From assembly GCA_965267475.1 (NCBI GenBank), contig OZ254079.1, positions 62,001 through 126,000 on the forward strand: 64,000 nucleotides of DNA. Direction: 5' to 3'. The DNA is from JBCBKU01 sp965267475 (GTDB taxonomy: Bacteria > Pseudomonadota > Alphaproteobacteria > Rhodobacterales > Rhodobacteraceae). A program made the translations under genes and the position numbers. This document shows, piece after piece, positions 51,101 through 59,925 of the stretch (its first letter is position 1; each line of letters starts with the position of its first letter). Under the pieces are notes generated by a model that saw only the letters and a list, made by a program, of their open reading frames with translations, did no database searches and was not told the origin of the DNA.

Positions 51101-51913
51101 TCACTTCAAACCAAGAACATCCATCATATCGTATTCGCCCGGTTTCTGGCCTTGCCCCCAAAGGGCTGCCCTTACCGCGCCCCGCGCAAACAAGGCGCGA
51201 TCCGTGGCCACGTGACCAAGCGAAATCCGCTCACCCGCGCCCGCGAATATGACCTCGTGCTCTCCGATAATGTCACCGCCCCTTATCGCCGAGAATCCGA
51301 TATGGCCCGGCCGTCGTTCCCCGGTAATGCCGTCGCGCCCGCGATCGGCAACATCGTCCAGCACCAGACCGCGCCCCGCCGCCGCAGCTTCACCCAGCAT
51401 CAGCGCCGTTCCCGACGGCGCATCCACCTTCATCCTGTGATGGCTTTCGATCACCTCGATGTCGAACTCTTCGCCAAGCGCGCTGGCCACCATCTCGGTC
51501 AGCTTGGTCAGAAGGTTCACCCCAAGGCTCATGTTCCCGGCGCGGACGATCACGGCATGTCGCGCCGCCGGTTCCAGGCGGGCGATGTGCTCGGGCCCCA
51601 TGCCAGTCGTGCCGATCACATGGGTCGCCCGCACCTGGGCCGCCAGATCGGCAAAGGCAACGGTTGCGTCGGGCGCCGTGAAGTCAAGTATGGCCTGGGC
51701 ATTCACGAATGCCTCTAACGGATCAGCCACCACGGTCAGGCCCCGCGCCTGGCCGCCCATGGCCTCGCCCAGATCGCCACCGATCCAGTCATGCCCGTCG
51801 CGTTCCACAGCGCCCACGACCCGGATCCCCGGCATCTCATCGACGACCCGCACCAGCATCTGGCCCATACGGCCCGACACGCCCGTGATCGCCGCGCCAA
51901 TCTCCTCTGCCAT
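51101..51913 (-). CDS. dapB: 4-hydroxy-tetrahydrodipicolinate reductase
   Basis: 270 residues. Reduces 4-hydroxy-tetrahydrodipicolinate in lysine and meso-diaminopimelate synthesis. N-terminal nucleotide motif ITGVSGRMGQMLV, then IGTTGM and the substrate loop ESHHRMKVDAPSGTA with the catalytic His and Lys are all present. The ATG with AGGGG six bases upstream is chosen; another ATG two codons earlier is open. Divergent from rbfA. Confidence 0.96.
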   Translation of the reverse strand: MAEEIGAAITGVSGRMGQMLVRVVDEMPGIRVVGAVERDGHDWIGGDLGEAMGGQARGLTVVADPLEAFVNAQAILDFTAPDATVAFADLAAQVRATHVIGTTGMGPEHIARLEPAARHAVIVRAGNMSLGVNLLTKLTEMVASALGEEFDIEVIESHHRMKVDAPSGTALMLGEAAAAGRGLVLDDVADRGRDGITGERRPGHIGFSAIRGGDIIGEHEVIFAGAGERISLGHVATDRALFARGAVRAALWGQGQKPGEYDMMDVLGLK

Positions 51914-52011
51914 GATCATCCCCTATTGTCGGCCTGCCGCTCATACCCGGGCCTGCGCGTATGGGCAAACCCCGGCTTGCAGCATTGCCCCGCGCGGCTT
52001 AGATGATCGCC

Positions 52012-52413
52012 ATGGCACGCGCACGACATTCCGAAGGGTCCGGTCCCTCGCAGAGACAGCTTCGCGTGGGGGAGCTGATCCGGCGACGCCTGTCCGAAGT
52101 TTTGACCCGTGGCGATATTCACGACCCCGACCTGAACGCCCATTCCATCACGGTCGGAGAGGTGCGCATCTCGCCCGATCTCAAGGTGGCCACCGCTTTT
52201 GTTTTGCCCCTGGGCGGCAAGGATCGCGACGCGGCTCTGGCCGCGCTTCGCGCCAATCGCCACGAGGTCCGTCGCGCCGTCGCCAAGGGGCTTGATCTGA
52301 AATTTGCGCCCGAGATCCGTTTTGCCATCGACGAAACCTTCGACCAGATGGACAACACGCGCCGCATGTTCGCCGACGAAAACGTGCGCCGGGATCTCGA
52401 CAATCGCGAATGA
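52012..52413 (+). CDS. rbfA: 30S ribosome-binding factor A
   Basis: 133 residues. A cold-shock and maturation factor that binds the 30S subunit near helix 1 of 16S rRNA. The PSQRQLRVGELIRRRLSEVL start and ISPDLKVATAFVLPLGG core are typical, and DETFDQMDNTRRMF closes the KH-like domain. The second of two nearby ATGs is chosen because it gives the family start MARARHSEG. It overlaps the phosphodiester glycosidase-like gene (ATGA). The usual nusA-infB part of the operon is not in this stretch. Confidence 0.95.
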   Translation: MARARHSEGSGPSQRQLRVGELIRRRLSEVLTRGDIHDPDLNAHSITVGEVRISPDLKVATAFVLPLGGKDRDAALAALRANRHEVRRAVAKGLDLKFAPEIRFAIDETFDQMDNTRRMFADENVRRDLDNRE

Positions 52414-53141
52414 TCGCGGCGTTCCTTCTGGCGGGGCTGATGACCGGTCCGGCGTCTGCGGAACCGTGCAGCGCCCTGGATTTTGAAGGGACGCCCTTCA
52501 CCGTCTGCCATCTGGACCCCGCCAAAGACCGGATCCGCCTATTTCTGACCCATCCCGATGGTGCACCCTTTGGGACATTTCAGCGGGTAGATGAAGAATT
52601 GGCCCGAACCGGATCGGCGCTCGGCATCGCCATGAATGCAGGTATGTATCACGAGGATCGCTCCCCCGTCGGGCTCTACATCGAAAACGGTGTTGAACAG
52701 GCGCGAATTGTGACGCGCCAGGGCCCCGGAAATTTCGGCCTTCTGCCGAACGGCGTCTTCTGCATTCAGGGAACAGAAGCACGCATCGTGGAAAGCCGCG
52801 CTTACGCGGAAAACCCTCCGGTGTGCGATCATGCGACCCAATCGGGACCCATGCTGGTTATCGAGGGCGAATTGCATCCCCGTTTCATTGCCGGTGGAAC
52901 GTCCCGCTTTCTCCGCAACGGGGTGGGCGTCGACACAAGGGGGCGCGTGGTCTTCGCAATCTCGGACGCACCCGTCAATTTCCACGACTTCGCCCGGCTG
53001 TTTCGTGACATGCTCGACACGCCGAACGCACTTTTCCTGGATGGGAATGTCTCAAAATTCCACGATCCGGCGCTGGGCCGCCACGACTTTGGCCTGCCGA
53101 TGGGGCCAATCCTTGGCACTGTCGTGCCTCGGGATGAGTGA
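52410..53141 (+). CDS. exported phosphodiester glycosidase (NAGPA-like) family protein
   Basis: 243 residues with a signal peptide (MIAAFLLAGLMTGPASA). The conserved stretches IAMNAGMYHEDRSPVGLYIE, GPMLVIEGEL and NALFLDGNVS match the NAGPA/phosphodiester-glycosidase fold, whose human member uncovers mannose-6-phosphate tags. Bacterial substrates are mostly unknown. Four cysteines may form disulfides, fitting a periplasmic place. It is translationally coupled to rbfA and sits six bases before truB, so it is embedded in an RNA/ribosome operon without an obvious reason. Confidence 0.88.
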   Translation: MIAAFLLAGLMTGPASAEPCSALDFEGTPFTVCHLDPAKDRIRLFLTHPDGAPFGTFQRVDEELARTGSALGIAMNAGMYHEDRSPVGLYIENGVEQARIVTRQGPGNFGLLPNGVFCIQGTEARIVESRAYAENPPVCDHATQSGPMLVIEGELHPRFIAGGTSRFLRNGVGVDTRGRVVFAISDAPVNFHDFARLFRDMLDTPNALFLDGNVSKFHDPALGRHDFGLPMGPILGTVVPRDE

Positions 53142-53147
53142 CCGGCA

Positions 53148-54038
53148 GTGGCGCGGCGAAAGAAGGGACAAAAGGTCGATGGCTGGGTCATCCTCGACAA
53201 ACCCGTTGGCCTGACCTCGACCGCAGCCGTGGGCAAGGTCCGTCGGGCTTTCGACGCACAGAAGGCCGGACATGCCGGAACGCTCGATCCTGCGGCAACA
53301 GGGCTTCTGGCCATCGCATTGGGTGAAGCCACCAAGACCATCCCCTTCGTGACCGACGCCGAAAAGGCCTATCGCTTCACGATCCGCATCGGCGAAGCCA
53401 CAGACACCGACGACGCGGAAGGAACCATCATTCAGACCACGGACCATCGCCCGTCGGACGAGGACATCCGCAACGCGCTGCCTGCCTTCCGGGGCGAGAT
53501 CCAGCAGATCCCGCCAAGGTATTCGGCTGTCAAAGTCGACGGCGCCCGCGCCTATGATCTTGCGCGCGATGATGAGGAGTTCGCCCTCAAATCACGCCCC
53601 CTTTGGGTTGAACGGCTGGATCTGATCGATCGTCCCGACGCGGACACGGCCATTTTGGAAATGGAATGCGGCAAAGGCGGTTACGTGCGCGCCATTGCCC
53701 GCGATCTGGGTCAGGCGCTTGGGACCTGTGCCCATGTCACAGCGCTTCGGCGCCTTTGGTCGGGGCCCTTCGATCTGGAAGACGCCGTCCCATCAATCGA
53801 GGCTTTGGACGCGGATCCCAATGTCCACCTGCGACCCGTTTCCGATGCACTGATCGACATTCCTTCCTACCCGTGCCCGCCCGAAGCCGCCGCACGCCTG
53901 AGGAATGGCAACCCAGCGCCCGTGACGCGCGGCTTTGACTATGGCGAGACCATTTGGGCCGAAGCGGATGGGCAGCCTGTTGCGATCGGCACATACCGCG
54001 CCGGACAGCTTTACCCCACGCGGGTTTTCAACCTGTGA
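53148..54038 (+). CDS. truB: tRNA pseudouridine(55) synthase TruB
   Basis: 296 residues. Makes pseudouridine 55 in the T-loop of tRNAs. The catalytic aspartate is D47 in GHAGTLDPAATG, with WVILDKPVGLTS before it and PPRYSAVKVDGARAYDLAR after it. The C-terminal part has the extra PUA-like region. Start is GTG, six bases after the previous stop. Overlaps the DUF1643 gene by four bases. Confidence 0.96.
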   Translation: MARRKKGQKVDGWVILDKPVGLTSTAAVGKVRRAFDAQKAGHAGTLDPAATGLLAIALGEATKTIPFVTDAEKAYRFTIRIGEATDTDDAEGTIIQTTDHRPSDEDIRNALPAFRGEIQQIPPRYSAVKVDGARAYDLARDDEEFALKSRPLWVERLDLIDRPDADTAILEMECGKGGYVRAIARDLGQALGTCAHVTALRRLWSGPFDLEDAVPSIEALDADPNVHLRPVSDALIDIPSYPCPPEAAARLRNGNPAPVTRGFDYGETIWAEADGQPVAIGTYRAGQLYPTRVFNL

Positions 54039-54541
54039 TCGAGCGTCATTTCACGAAAGGCGATGCCGAAAGCACCGCTGTTTATTCCGACTGCGAACGG
54101 TACAGATACCTATTGACGCGGATCTGGGACAGATCCGGCCAGACGGTTCTGTTTGTGATGTTGAACCCCTCGACGGCGACCGAAGTGCAGAACGACCCCA
54201 CGGTCGAACGCTGCGAACGCCGGGCCCGCGCGCTTGGCTTCGGGGGGTTCAGGGTCTGCAATATCTTCGCCTGGCGCGACACTGACCCGTTCAAGATGCG
54301 CAAGGCGGCTGAACCCGTGGGTCCTGACAATGACGACGCGATTGTCGAAAGCTGTTCCTGGGCGGACCAAATCGTCTGCGCCTGGGGAACCCATGGGGCC
54401 CATATGGGCCGCGGCCCCGACGTTGAACAACTGATGCGGGCGACGGGACGTCCATTGACACATCTTGGTCTATCGAAGGACGGGCACCCGAAACACCCGC
54501 TTTATATCGCCTATGCCACCCAGCCAGAGCCCTGGGACTGA
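54035..54541 (+). CDS. DUF1643 protein
   Basis: 168 residues. The family core is plain: LFVMLNPSTATEVQNDPTV, then RARALGFGGFRVCNIFAWR and HPKHPLYI. DUF1643 is widespread and uncharacterised, sometimes called a nucleoside-triphosphate-pyrophosphatase-like or phage-associated domain without proof. Starts at GTG inside the truB stop (GTGA overlap), so it is translated together with truB. Confidence 0.9.
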   Translation: MIERHFTKGDAESTAVYSDCERYRYLLTRIWDRSGQTVLFVMLNPSTATEVQNDPTVERCERRARALGFGGFRVCNIFAWRDTDPFKMRKAAEPVGPDNDDAIVESCSWADQIVCAWGTHGAHMGRGPDVEQLMRATGRPLTHLGLSKDGHPKHPLYIAYATQPEPWD

Positions 54542-54545
54542 CAGG

Positions 54546-55262
54546 TCAGGCGAAAAGATCGGGCCGCACCGACACCACCACGTCCGAAAGACTTGCATGC
54601 GGCGCGCCCCGAAGAATGGCGATCACATCACCGTCTAGGCGCACAACGCCGTCGGCGCCAGTGAACGAGGCTTCGACCGTCAACTTCGGCGGGCGGCTGC
54701 GCCCCGGCGGACGAAGTGCCACATGCAGGGAATCCTCGCCCGGAGTGAACCCGTCAATATCGGCGGTCGTATCGCCAAGGTCCGCGGCCTCGTCATAAAC
54801 CCAGTGCACGTGCTCGCCCGAGAAGGGATCCGCTTTTTCATCGGCGCCCTGCGCCTTGTCCATCAGCGTTTCAAACGGCACGTGAATATCTCCTCCCTCT
54901 AAGGTCAAAACGGCTTCCATGTCTTCAACAGGCAAGGCCGTGAGATGGGGAAGGCATAGGGTAACGGCTGCCTCCCCCTCTCCGTAGCGCAGTGCAATGC
55001 CGCCCGCGGACGTGTCACAGATCATGAATTGCGTGTCTGGGGAGGGCAGACGCAGGGACAACGTATCGATCTCGGGCTCGAACTCGGGCAAGGATACCTC
55101 ACCCTCGCCCGGCCAGATCTCAAAGACCTCGCCGTCATAATCCAGCATCTCACGCTGCGCCGGCGCGGCAACCGAGTCTACTGTCTCTGTTCCGCGCGAC
55201 AGGAACGGAAGGCTCGTCAAAGCTTCCGTTGCCAATTCACGTTCGACTTTGGTCATATCCAT
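54546..55262 (-). CDS. hypothetical acidic protein with RTX-like DxDGFTPGED motif
   Basis: 238 residues, strongly acidic and beta-rich. ADIDGFTPGEDSLHVAL resembles the linker motif found after RTX repeats in roseobacter calcium-binding proteins, and FMICDTSAGGIALRYGEGE resembles a related repeat. No glycine-rich GGxGxDxLx nonapeptides, signal peptide or membrane segment are visible. The gene is monocistronic and convergent with DUF1643. Function unknown. Confidence 0.65.
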   Translation of the reverse strand: MDMTKVERELATEALTSLPFLSRGTETVDSVAAPAQREMLDYDGEVFEIWPGEGEVSLPEFEPEIDTLSLRLPSPDTQFMICDTSAGGIALRYGEGEAAVTLCLPHLTALPVEDMEAVLTLEGGDIHVPFETLMDKAQGADEKADPFSGEHVHWVYDEAADLGDTTADIDGFTPGEDSLHVALRPPGRSRPPKLTVEASFTGADGVVRLDGDVIAILRGAPHASLSDVVVSVRPDLFA

Positions 55263-55528
55263 ATTGCGACCCTCACATCGGCAATCCCCAATTCAATCCT
55301 TAGCACGTCCGCATGGGCTTGCGTTGTGATTTCTCAATAAAATTATATGTTTAGAATGGCTTAACCAGGATTTGGGCGTCAAAGGCACGGCGCAATAAAT
55401 CGCTTTGCAAATGCGACGTTATCCCCTAAACACCCGGTCTCCGGCCTGAACGGTCGGACACATACTCCACGGGCCTTGCTGGACGACATCCCGGCTTGCG
55501 CCATTACCCTCTGACAAAGGAGACCCCG

Positions 55529-55798
55529 ATGTCGATCACTGTGGAAGACAAGGCGAAAATCCTGAAGGATTTCGCCACGAAGAAAGGCGACACCGGTTCG
55601 CCCGAAGTTCAGGTTGCCATTCTGTCATCGCGGATCGCGACCCTGACCGAGCACTTCAAGACGCATAAGAAAGACAACCATTCGCGTCGCGGCCTGCTGA
55701 AGCTTGTCGCCCAGCGCCGGAAGCTTCTGGACTATGTGCGCGGCAAGGATGAGGCCCGTTATCAGGACCTGATCAAACGCCTGGGTCTGCGCCGCTAA
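55529..55798 (+). CDS. rpsO: 30S ribosomal protein S15
   Basis: 89 residues. MSITVEDKAKILKDFATKKG and LTEHFKTHKKDNHSRRGLL identify S15, which binds the central domain of 16S rRNA. A Shine-Dalgarno AAAGGAGA sits directly ahead of the ATG. A strong terminator follows 26 bases after the stop, so rpsO is probably made as its own transcript, separate from pnp 1.8 kb downstream. The 266 bases before the gene include an AT-rich patch near 55335-55360 that may hold promoters for both directions. Confidence 0.97.
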   Translation: MSITVEDKAKILKDFATKKGDTGSPEVQVAILSSRIATLTEHFKTHKKDNHSRRGLLKLVAQRRKLLDYVRGKDEARYQDLIKRLGLRR

Positions 55799-55824
55799 GG
55801 CACGCCCACAAAATCAACGGACGA

Positions 55825-55849
55825 AACCCGCCGCACCGGCGGGTTTTTT
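55825..55849 (+). terminator. intrinsic terminator of rpsO
   Basis: AACCCGCCG-CAC-CGGCGGGTT followed by TTTTC: a perfect 9-bp GC-rich stem with a T-tract directly after the rpsO stop. Confidence 0.9.
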
Positions 55850-55938
55850 CTTGTGCCCTGCTCTTCCCGGGTTTCTGCCGCAAAACGGCCAAAGCAATAG
55901 GGCAGGGTCGGGATGCAAACGGATTTGGGGTCATCGTC

Positions 55939-56634
55939 TTGGAACAGGATACCACTTTAGCAACCCATCCCGCCGTGAAACTCGGCGCGCTGATGGCGCG
56001 GATCGGGAAGGATGCGGCCGACCTGTCCCGGGCGCTTCGTGCCAACGGGCAGACGATCCGCCTGCCCGGCAGTTTTCAGGCTGACCCCGCACCGCTCTTC
56101 CAAACGGAAGACCGCAATGGCGAGATATTGCAGGCCGTGTTCCATTACAGCAAGGATCTGCGCGGCATGGATCCCGATGCGCAATTGCACCTAATGTTGT
56201 TCTTCGGGAACTTGCATGCCGTATCGGCCATCCTTTCGGCACCCGAGCCCGCGATCCTGCGACCGGCCGCAATCGCCATGTTAGATCAGATCATGGCCAA
56301 GGCCGTCTTTTTCGAACGCTTTTTCGCACGACTGGATATCTCGATGGATATCCTGCTTTCGCGGGTCTCGGGTGATGAAGTGGGACAGAAAGCGCGGGCC
56401 TTATCCGAGGTGGACGCAGACCGTGCCCGCGCGACGGCGGACCAGATGTCTGAACCCGACAAGATCGCGACATATGTTCCGGCGGATGACATTCCCTTCC
56501 TGATTTCCGCAGAGGGTCCCGGCGCGTTCGAGCCGATCAATGGCGTCCCTTTCCCGCCGGAGATGGCGGAACAGGTCCGCGCCTATCTGGCGCGCCAGCA
56601 GGCGGATGCTTTCAATCAGCGGGCCGTCAGCTAA
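55939..56634 (+). CDS. hypothetical protein
   Basis: 231 residues from a TTG (EQDTTLATHPAVKLGALMAR follows); an internal ATG at 55993 is an alternative start. The middle is helical and hydrophobic enough for a bundle (LMLFFGNLHAVSAILSAPEP), but no membrane segment or signal peptide is clear. The C-terminus (FEPINGVPFPPEMAEQVRAY) is more polar. No family recognised. Between rpsO and pnp, its end overlaps that of the convergent exported-protein gene by eight bases. Confidence 0.65.
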   Translation: MEQDTTLATHPAVKLGALMARIGKDAADLSRALRANGQTIRLPGSFQADPAPLFQTEDRNGEILQAVFHYSKDLRGMDPDAQLHLMLFFGNLHAVSAILSAPEPAILRPAAIAMLDQIMAKAVFFERFFARLDISMDILLSRVSGDEVGQKARALSEVDADRARATADQMSEPDKIATYVPADDIPFLISAEGPGAFEPINGVPFPPEMAEQVRAYLARQQADAFNQRAVS

Positions 56635-57352
56635 CGCGGTCCCTGACGCGCCTATACACAGCCGCAAGACCAAGCGTCAGAACGACCCCCGCGATCAGCC
56701 AGATCAGAAGCCGCGTGCTTGCGAATTGTGGGGGGCGGGGCGGCTCAAACGTCAACGCACCCCCATCGGCGAGCACCGCTTCCGAAATCCCCACGCGGCG
56801 CCCGTTGTCGTACTCTGAAACAAGGACCGGAATGGCGCCGCGCCCCGTTTTCGGAAAGGAAAGCGATACCGGCGCCGATCCGTCCACCTTCCACGCAAAG
56901 TACCCCGCATAGGCATGCAGCGCCGAAAGCGGCATTTGGCCCACGACGTCGGGTGCATTGCAGATCGCTATTGAGATTTCGGCATCAAGCGGCGTGGTGA
57001 AGGCAGGCAGGTTCGCCGGGTCGTGGACCATAAGCGAGGTGGATTCGAATTTTGCCGAATGCCCCCCGATCTGTGCGCGAACGCCTGCAAATATGTGGTC
57101 GCCCGTGTCAAACGTACCCTCGTAAAGCCCCGCCAGATCGACCGTCCCATCGGCACCAACGACACCCTCGGCACTCCGGTCGAAAACCGACGGGATCATC
57201 TCGGCAGGCATCGCGAAATAAAGCGAGATCGCCTGTTCCTGTCGATCTAGGATCACCCTGATTTGGCGATCATCGGCCCTAAGCGGCGTGGCAAGGACCA
57301 GTGCCGCCAGACAAATCGATATCAACCCTCGGCACAACATGACCGGAAACAT
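56627..57352 (-). CDS. exported hypothetical protein with C-terminal membrane anchor
   Basis: 241 residues: signal peptide (LCRGLISICLAALVLATPLR), a beta-rich periplasmic domain (RVILDRQEQAISLYFAMPAE; AFTTPLDAEISIAICNAPDV), and a C-terminal membrane helix (TRLLIWLIAGVVLTLGLAAV) with basic RRVRDRVS. The layout is that of a periplasmic sensor or chaperone held to the inner membrane. No family recognised. Start position is uncertain by a few codons, with another ATG at 57340. Confidence 0.65.
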   Translation of the reverse strand: MFPVMLCRGLISICLAALVLATPLRADDRQIRVILDRQEQAISLYFAMPAEMIPSVFDRSAEGVVGADGTVDLAGLYEGTFDTGDHIFAGVRAQIGGHSAKFESTSLMVHDPANLPAFTTPLDAEISIAICNAPDVVGQMPLSALHAYAGYFAWKVDGSAPVSLSFPKTGRGAIPVLVSEYDNGRRVGISEAVLADGGALTFEPPRPPQFASTRLLIWLIAGVVLTLGLAAVYRRVRDRVS

Positions 57353-57588
57353 AAGCCAAGCGCGGCAAATTGCGAGCGATGAACGCCGCACTTCGCAGCC
57401 TAAGGGACGGCGCAACCGAGATTGGCGGTTTTCATTGCAACCGAAAGGGTATAACGCACCGCCATCCGAACCGGCCGGGCTGCCCCGCCCCGCCGCTGGA
57501 TCAGAAAACCAAGGGGCATGCGGGCAATGGGGCCCGCGTCAACGGCCTGCGGGGGATCCGCCCCCAACGGCCCCAAAGGATACGCTAG

Positions 57589-59730
57589 ATGTTTGATGTT
57601 ACGACAAAATCAATCCAGTGGGGCGATGAGACGCTGACACTGGAAACGGGCAAGGTTGCGCGTCAGGCCGATGGATCGGTCATTGCAACGCTGGGTGAAA
57701 CCAGCGTCATGGCGAACGTCACCTTTGCCAAGGAACAGCGCGAGGGGCAGGATTTCTTCCCTCTGACTGTTCACTACAACGAAAAGTACTATGCCGCGGG
57801 CAAGATCCCCGGCGGTTTCTTCAAGCGCGAGGCACGGCCGACCGAGAAAGAAACGCTGACCTCTCGCCTGATCGACCGTCCGATCCGCCCGCTGTTCGTG
57901 CCAGGCTTCAAGAACGAAGTGCTGGTGATCTGCACGGTGCTGAGCCACGACCTGGTCAATGACCCCGATGTCGTCGCGATGATCGCAGCATCTGCCGCCT
58001 TGACGATTTCAGGTGCGCCCTTCATGGGTCCGATTGCCGGCGCACGCGTCGGGTTCTCGAACGGCGAATACGTTCTGAACCCCGCCGTCGATGACATGCA
58101 GGATCTTCGGAACAATCCCGAGCAACGGCTCGACCTTGTCGTCGCGGGCACCAAAGACGCCGTGATGATGGTCGAATCCGAGGCCTATGAGCTTTCGGAA
58201 GCCGAAATGCTGGGCGCCGTGAACTTCGCGCATCAGCAGATCCAACCTGTGATCGACCTGATCATCGACTTGGCCGAAAGCGCCGCGAAAGAACCTTTCG
58301 ACTATCAAGCCCCGGACTATTCCGCGCTGAGCGATGCCGTGAAGGCAGCGGGCGAAGAGCAAATGCGCGCTGCCTATGCGATCACCGACAAGCAGGAACG
58401 TGTGGCCGCCGTCGGTGCCGCGCGCGAAGCGATTGTCGCGGCGCTGACCGACGAACAGCGCGAAGACGAAAATCTCGGATCCGCGTTGAAGAAGCTGGAA
58501 TCGGGCGTTTTGCGCGGCGATGTGGTCAAGCACGGCCGCCGGATCGATGGGCGTGCCACGGATGAGATCCGGCCGATCGTTTGCGAAAACGGGGTTCTGC
58601 CCCGAACCCACGGGTCGGCGCTGTTCACCCGCGGGGAAACCCAGGGCCTTGTGGTCACCACGCTGGGCACGGGCGACGATGAGCAGATCATCGACGCGCT
58701 GCATGGGAACTTCCGCTCGAACTTCCTGCTGCATTATAACTTCCCGCCCTATTCGGTCGGCGAAGTGGGCCGCTTCGGCTTTACGGGACGTCGTGAGATC
58801 GGTCACGGGAAACTGGCCTGGCGCGCGCTTCAGGCGGTGCTGCCTGCTGCGACTGACTTCCCCTACACGGTCCGCGTGGTCTCTGAGATCACGGAATCGA
58901 ACGGCTCCTCCTCGATGGCATCCGTCTGCGGCGGATCCTTGTCGATGATGGACGCGGGCGTTCCGCTAAAGTCGGCCGTGGCCGGTGTCGCCATGGGTCT
59001 GGTACTGGAGGAAGACGGATCATACGCGATCCTGTCGGACATCCTGGGCGACGAAGACCACCTGGGCGACATGGACTTCAAAGTGGCGGGCACCGAGAAC
59101 GGCATCACGTCCTTGCAAATGGACATCAAGGTTGCCGGGATCACGCCTGAAATCATGGAGAAGGCCCTGGACCAAGCCAAAGACGGCCGGATGCACATCC
59201 TGGGCGAGATGAACAAGGCGCTTTCCGGCGCTGGCGAGTTCTCGATCCACGCTCCGCGCATCGAGACGATGACGGTGCCCACCGACAAGATCCGCGAAGT
59301 GATCGGCTCGGGCGGTAAAGTCATCCGCGAGATCGTGGAGGTTTCCGGCGCCAAGGTCGACATCAACGACGACGGCGTGATCAAGATTGCCTCGCCCAAC
59401 GGTGAAGCCATCCAGAGAGCTTATGACATGATCCATGCGATCGTGGCCGAGCCGGAAGAAGGCGCAATCTACAAAGGCAAGGTCGTCAAGATTGTCGATT
59501 TCGGCGCCTTCGTGAACTTCTTCGGCAAGCGCGACGGGCTGGTGCACGTGTCGCAGATCGAAAACCGCCGCCTGAACCACCCCTCGGATGTCCTGAAGGA
59601 AGGACAAGAGGTCTGGGTCAAGCTTCTGGGCTTTGATGATCGCGGTAAAGTGCGTTTGTCGATGAAGGTTGTCGACCAGGCGACCGGCGAAGAAGCAAAG
59701 AAAGAGGAAAAGGAAGAGCCTGCCGAGTAA
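57589..59730 (+). CDS. pnp: polyribonucleotide nucleotidyltransferase (PNPase)
   Basis: 713 residues. A phosphorolytic 3'-5' exoribonuclease of the degradosome. Two RNase PH domains (LTVHYNEKYYAAGKIPGGFF with active arginines in the first; TRGETQGLVVTTLGTGDDEQ and DMDFKVAGT in the second) flank a helical linker. A KH domain (IREVIGSGGKVIREIV) and an S1 domain (VVKIVDFGAFVNFFGKRDG) follow, and the tail is a charged KEEKEEPAE. The 236-base stretch before it contains a few short dyads that may matter for the autoregulation known for pnp, but none is distinctive. Confidence 0.97.
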   Translation: MFDVTTKSIQWGDETLTLETGKVARQADGSVIATLGETSVMANVTFAKEQREGQDFFPLTVHYNEKYYAAGKIPGGFFKREARPTEKETLTSRLIDRPIRPLFVPGFKNEVLVICTVLSHDLVNDPDVVAMIAASAALTISGAPFMGPIAGARVGFSNGEYVLNPAVDDMQDLRNNPEQRLDLVVAGTKDAVMMVESEAYELSEAEMLGAVNFAHQQIQPVIDLIIDLAESAAKEPFDYQAPDYSALSDAVKAAGEEQMRAAYAITDKQERVAAVGAAREAIVAALTDEQREDENLGSALKKLESGVLRGDVVKHGRRIDGRATDEIRPIVCENGVLPRTHGSALFTRGETQGLVVTTLGTGDDEQIIDALHGNFRSNFLLHYNFPPYSVGEVGRFGFTGRREIGHGKLAWRALQAVLPAATDFPYTVRVVSEITESNGSSSMASVCGGSLSMMDAGVPLKSAVAGVAMGLVLEEDGSYAILSDILGDEDHLGDMDFKVAGTENGITSLQMDIKVAGITPEIMEKALDQAKDGRMHILGEMNKALSGAGEFSIHAPRIETMTVPTDKIREVIGSGGKVIREIVEVSGAKVDINDDGVIKIASPNGEAIQRAYDMIHAIVAEPEEGAIYKGKVVKIVDFGAFVNFFGKRDGLVHVSQIENRRLNHPSDVLKEGQEVWVKLLGFDDRGKVRLSMKVVDQATGEEAKKEEKEEPAE

Positions 59731-59753
59731 GTCTCTGACTTTCCAGTGTTTTC

Positions 59754-59786
59754 AACGCCCCGGCAGTCACCTGCCGGGGCGTTTTC
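59754..59786 (+). terminator. intrinsic terminator of pnp
   Basis: AACGCCCCGGCAG-TCAC-CTGCCGGGGCGTT with TTTTC next: a perfect 13-bp stem, 23 bases after the pnp stop. Confidence 0.92.
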
Positions 59787-59892
59787 TTTGGGACCGCACC
59801 ATAAACCTCGGTCCAATAGGCCCCAATATCAGCCCAAGTCCAATGGTTTGGATCCATCCGGGTTTGCACATGCTGACCACCGCACAGAAGCG

Positions 59893-59909
59893 GGTTTGAA
59901 AATCAAACC
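59893..59909 (+). promoter_or_regulatory. leader hairpin/operator ahead of the acidic-tail gene
   Basis: GGTTTGA-AAA-TCAAACC is a perfect 7-3-7 dyad ending four bases before the Shine-Dalgarno AAAGGA. It may be a protein-binding operator or an mRNA hairpin that masks or presents the ribosome-binding site. Confidence 0.5.
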
Positions 59910-59925
59910 ACGAAAGGACTGATCC

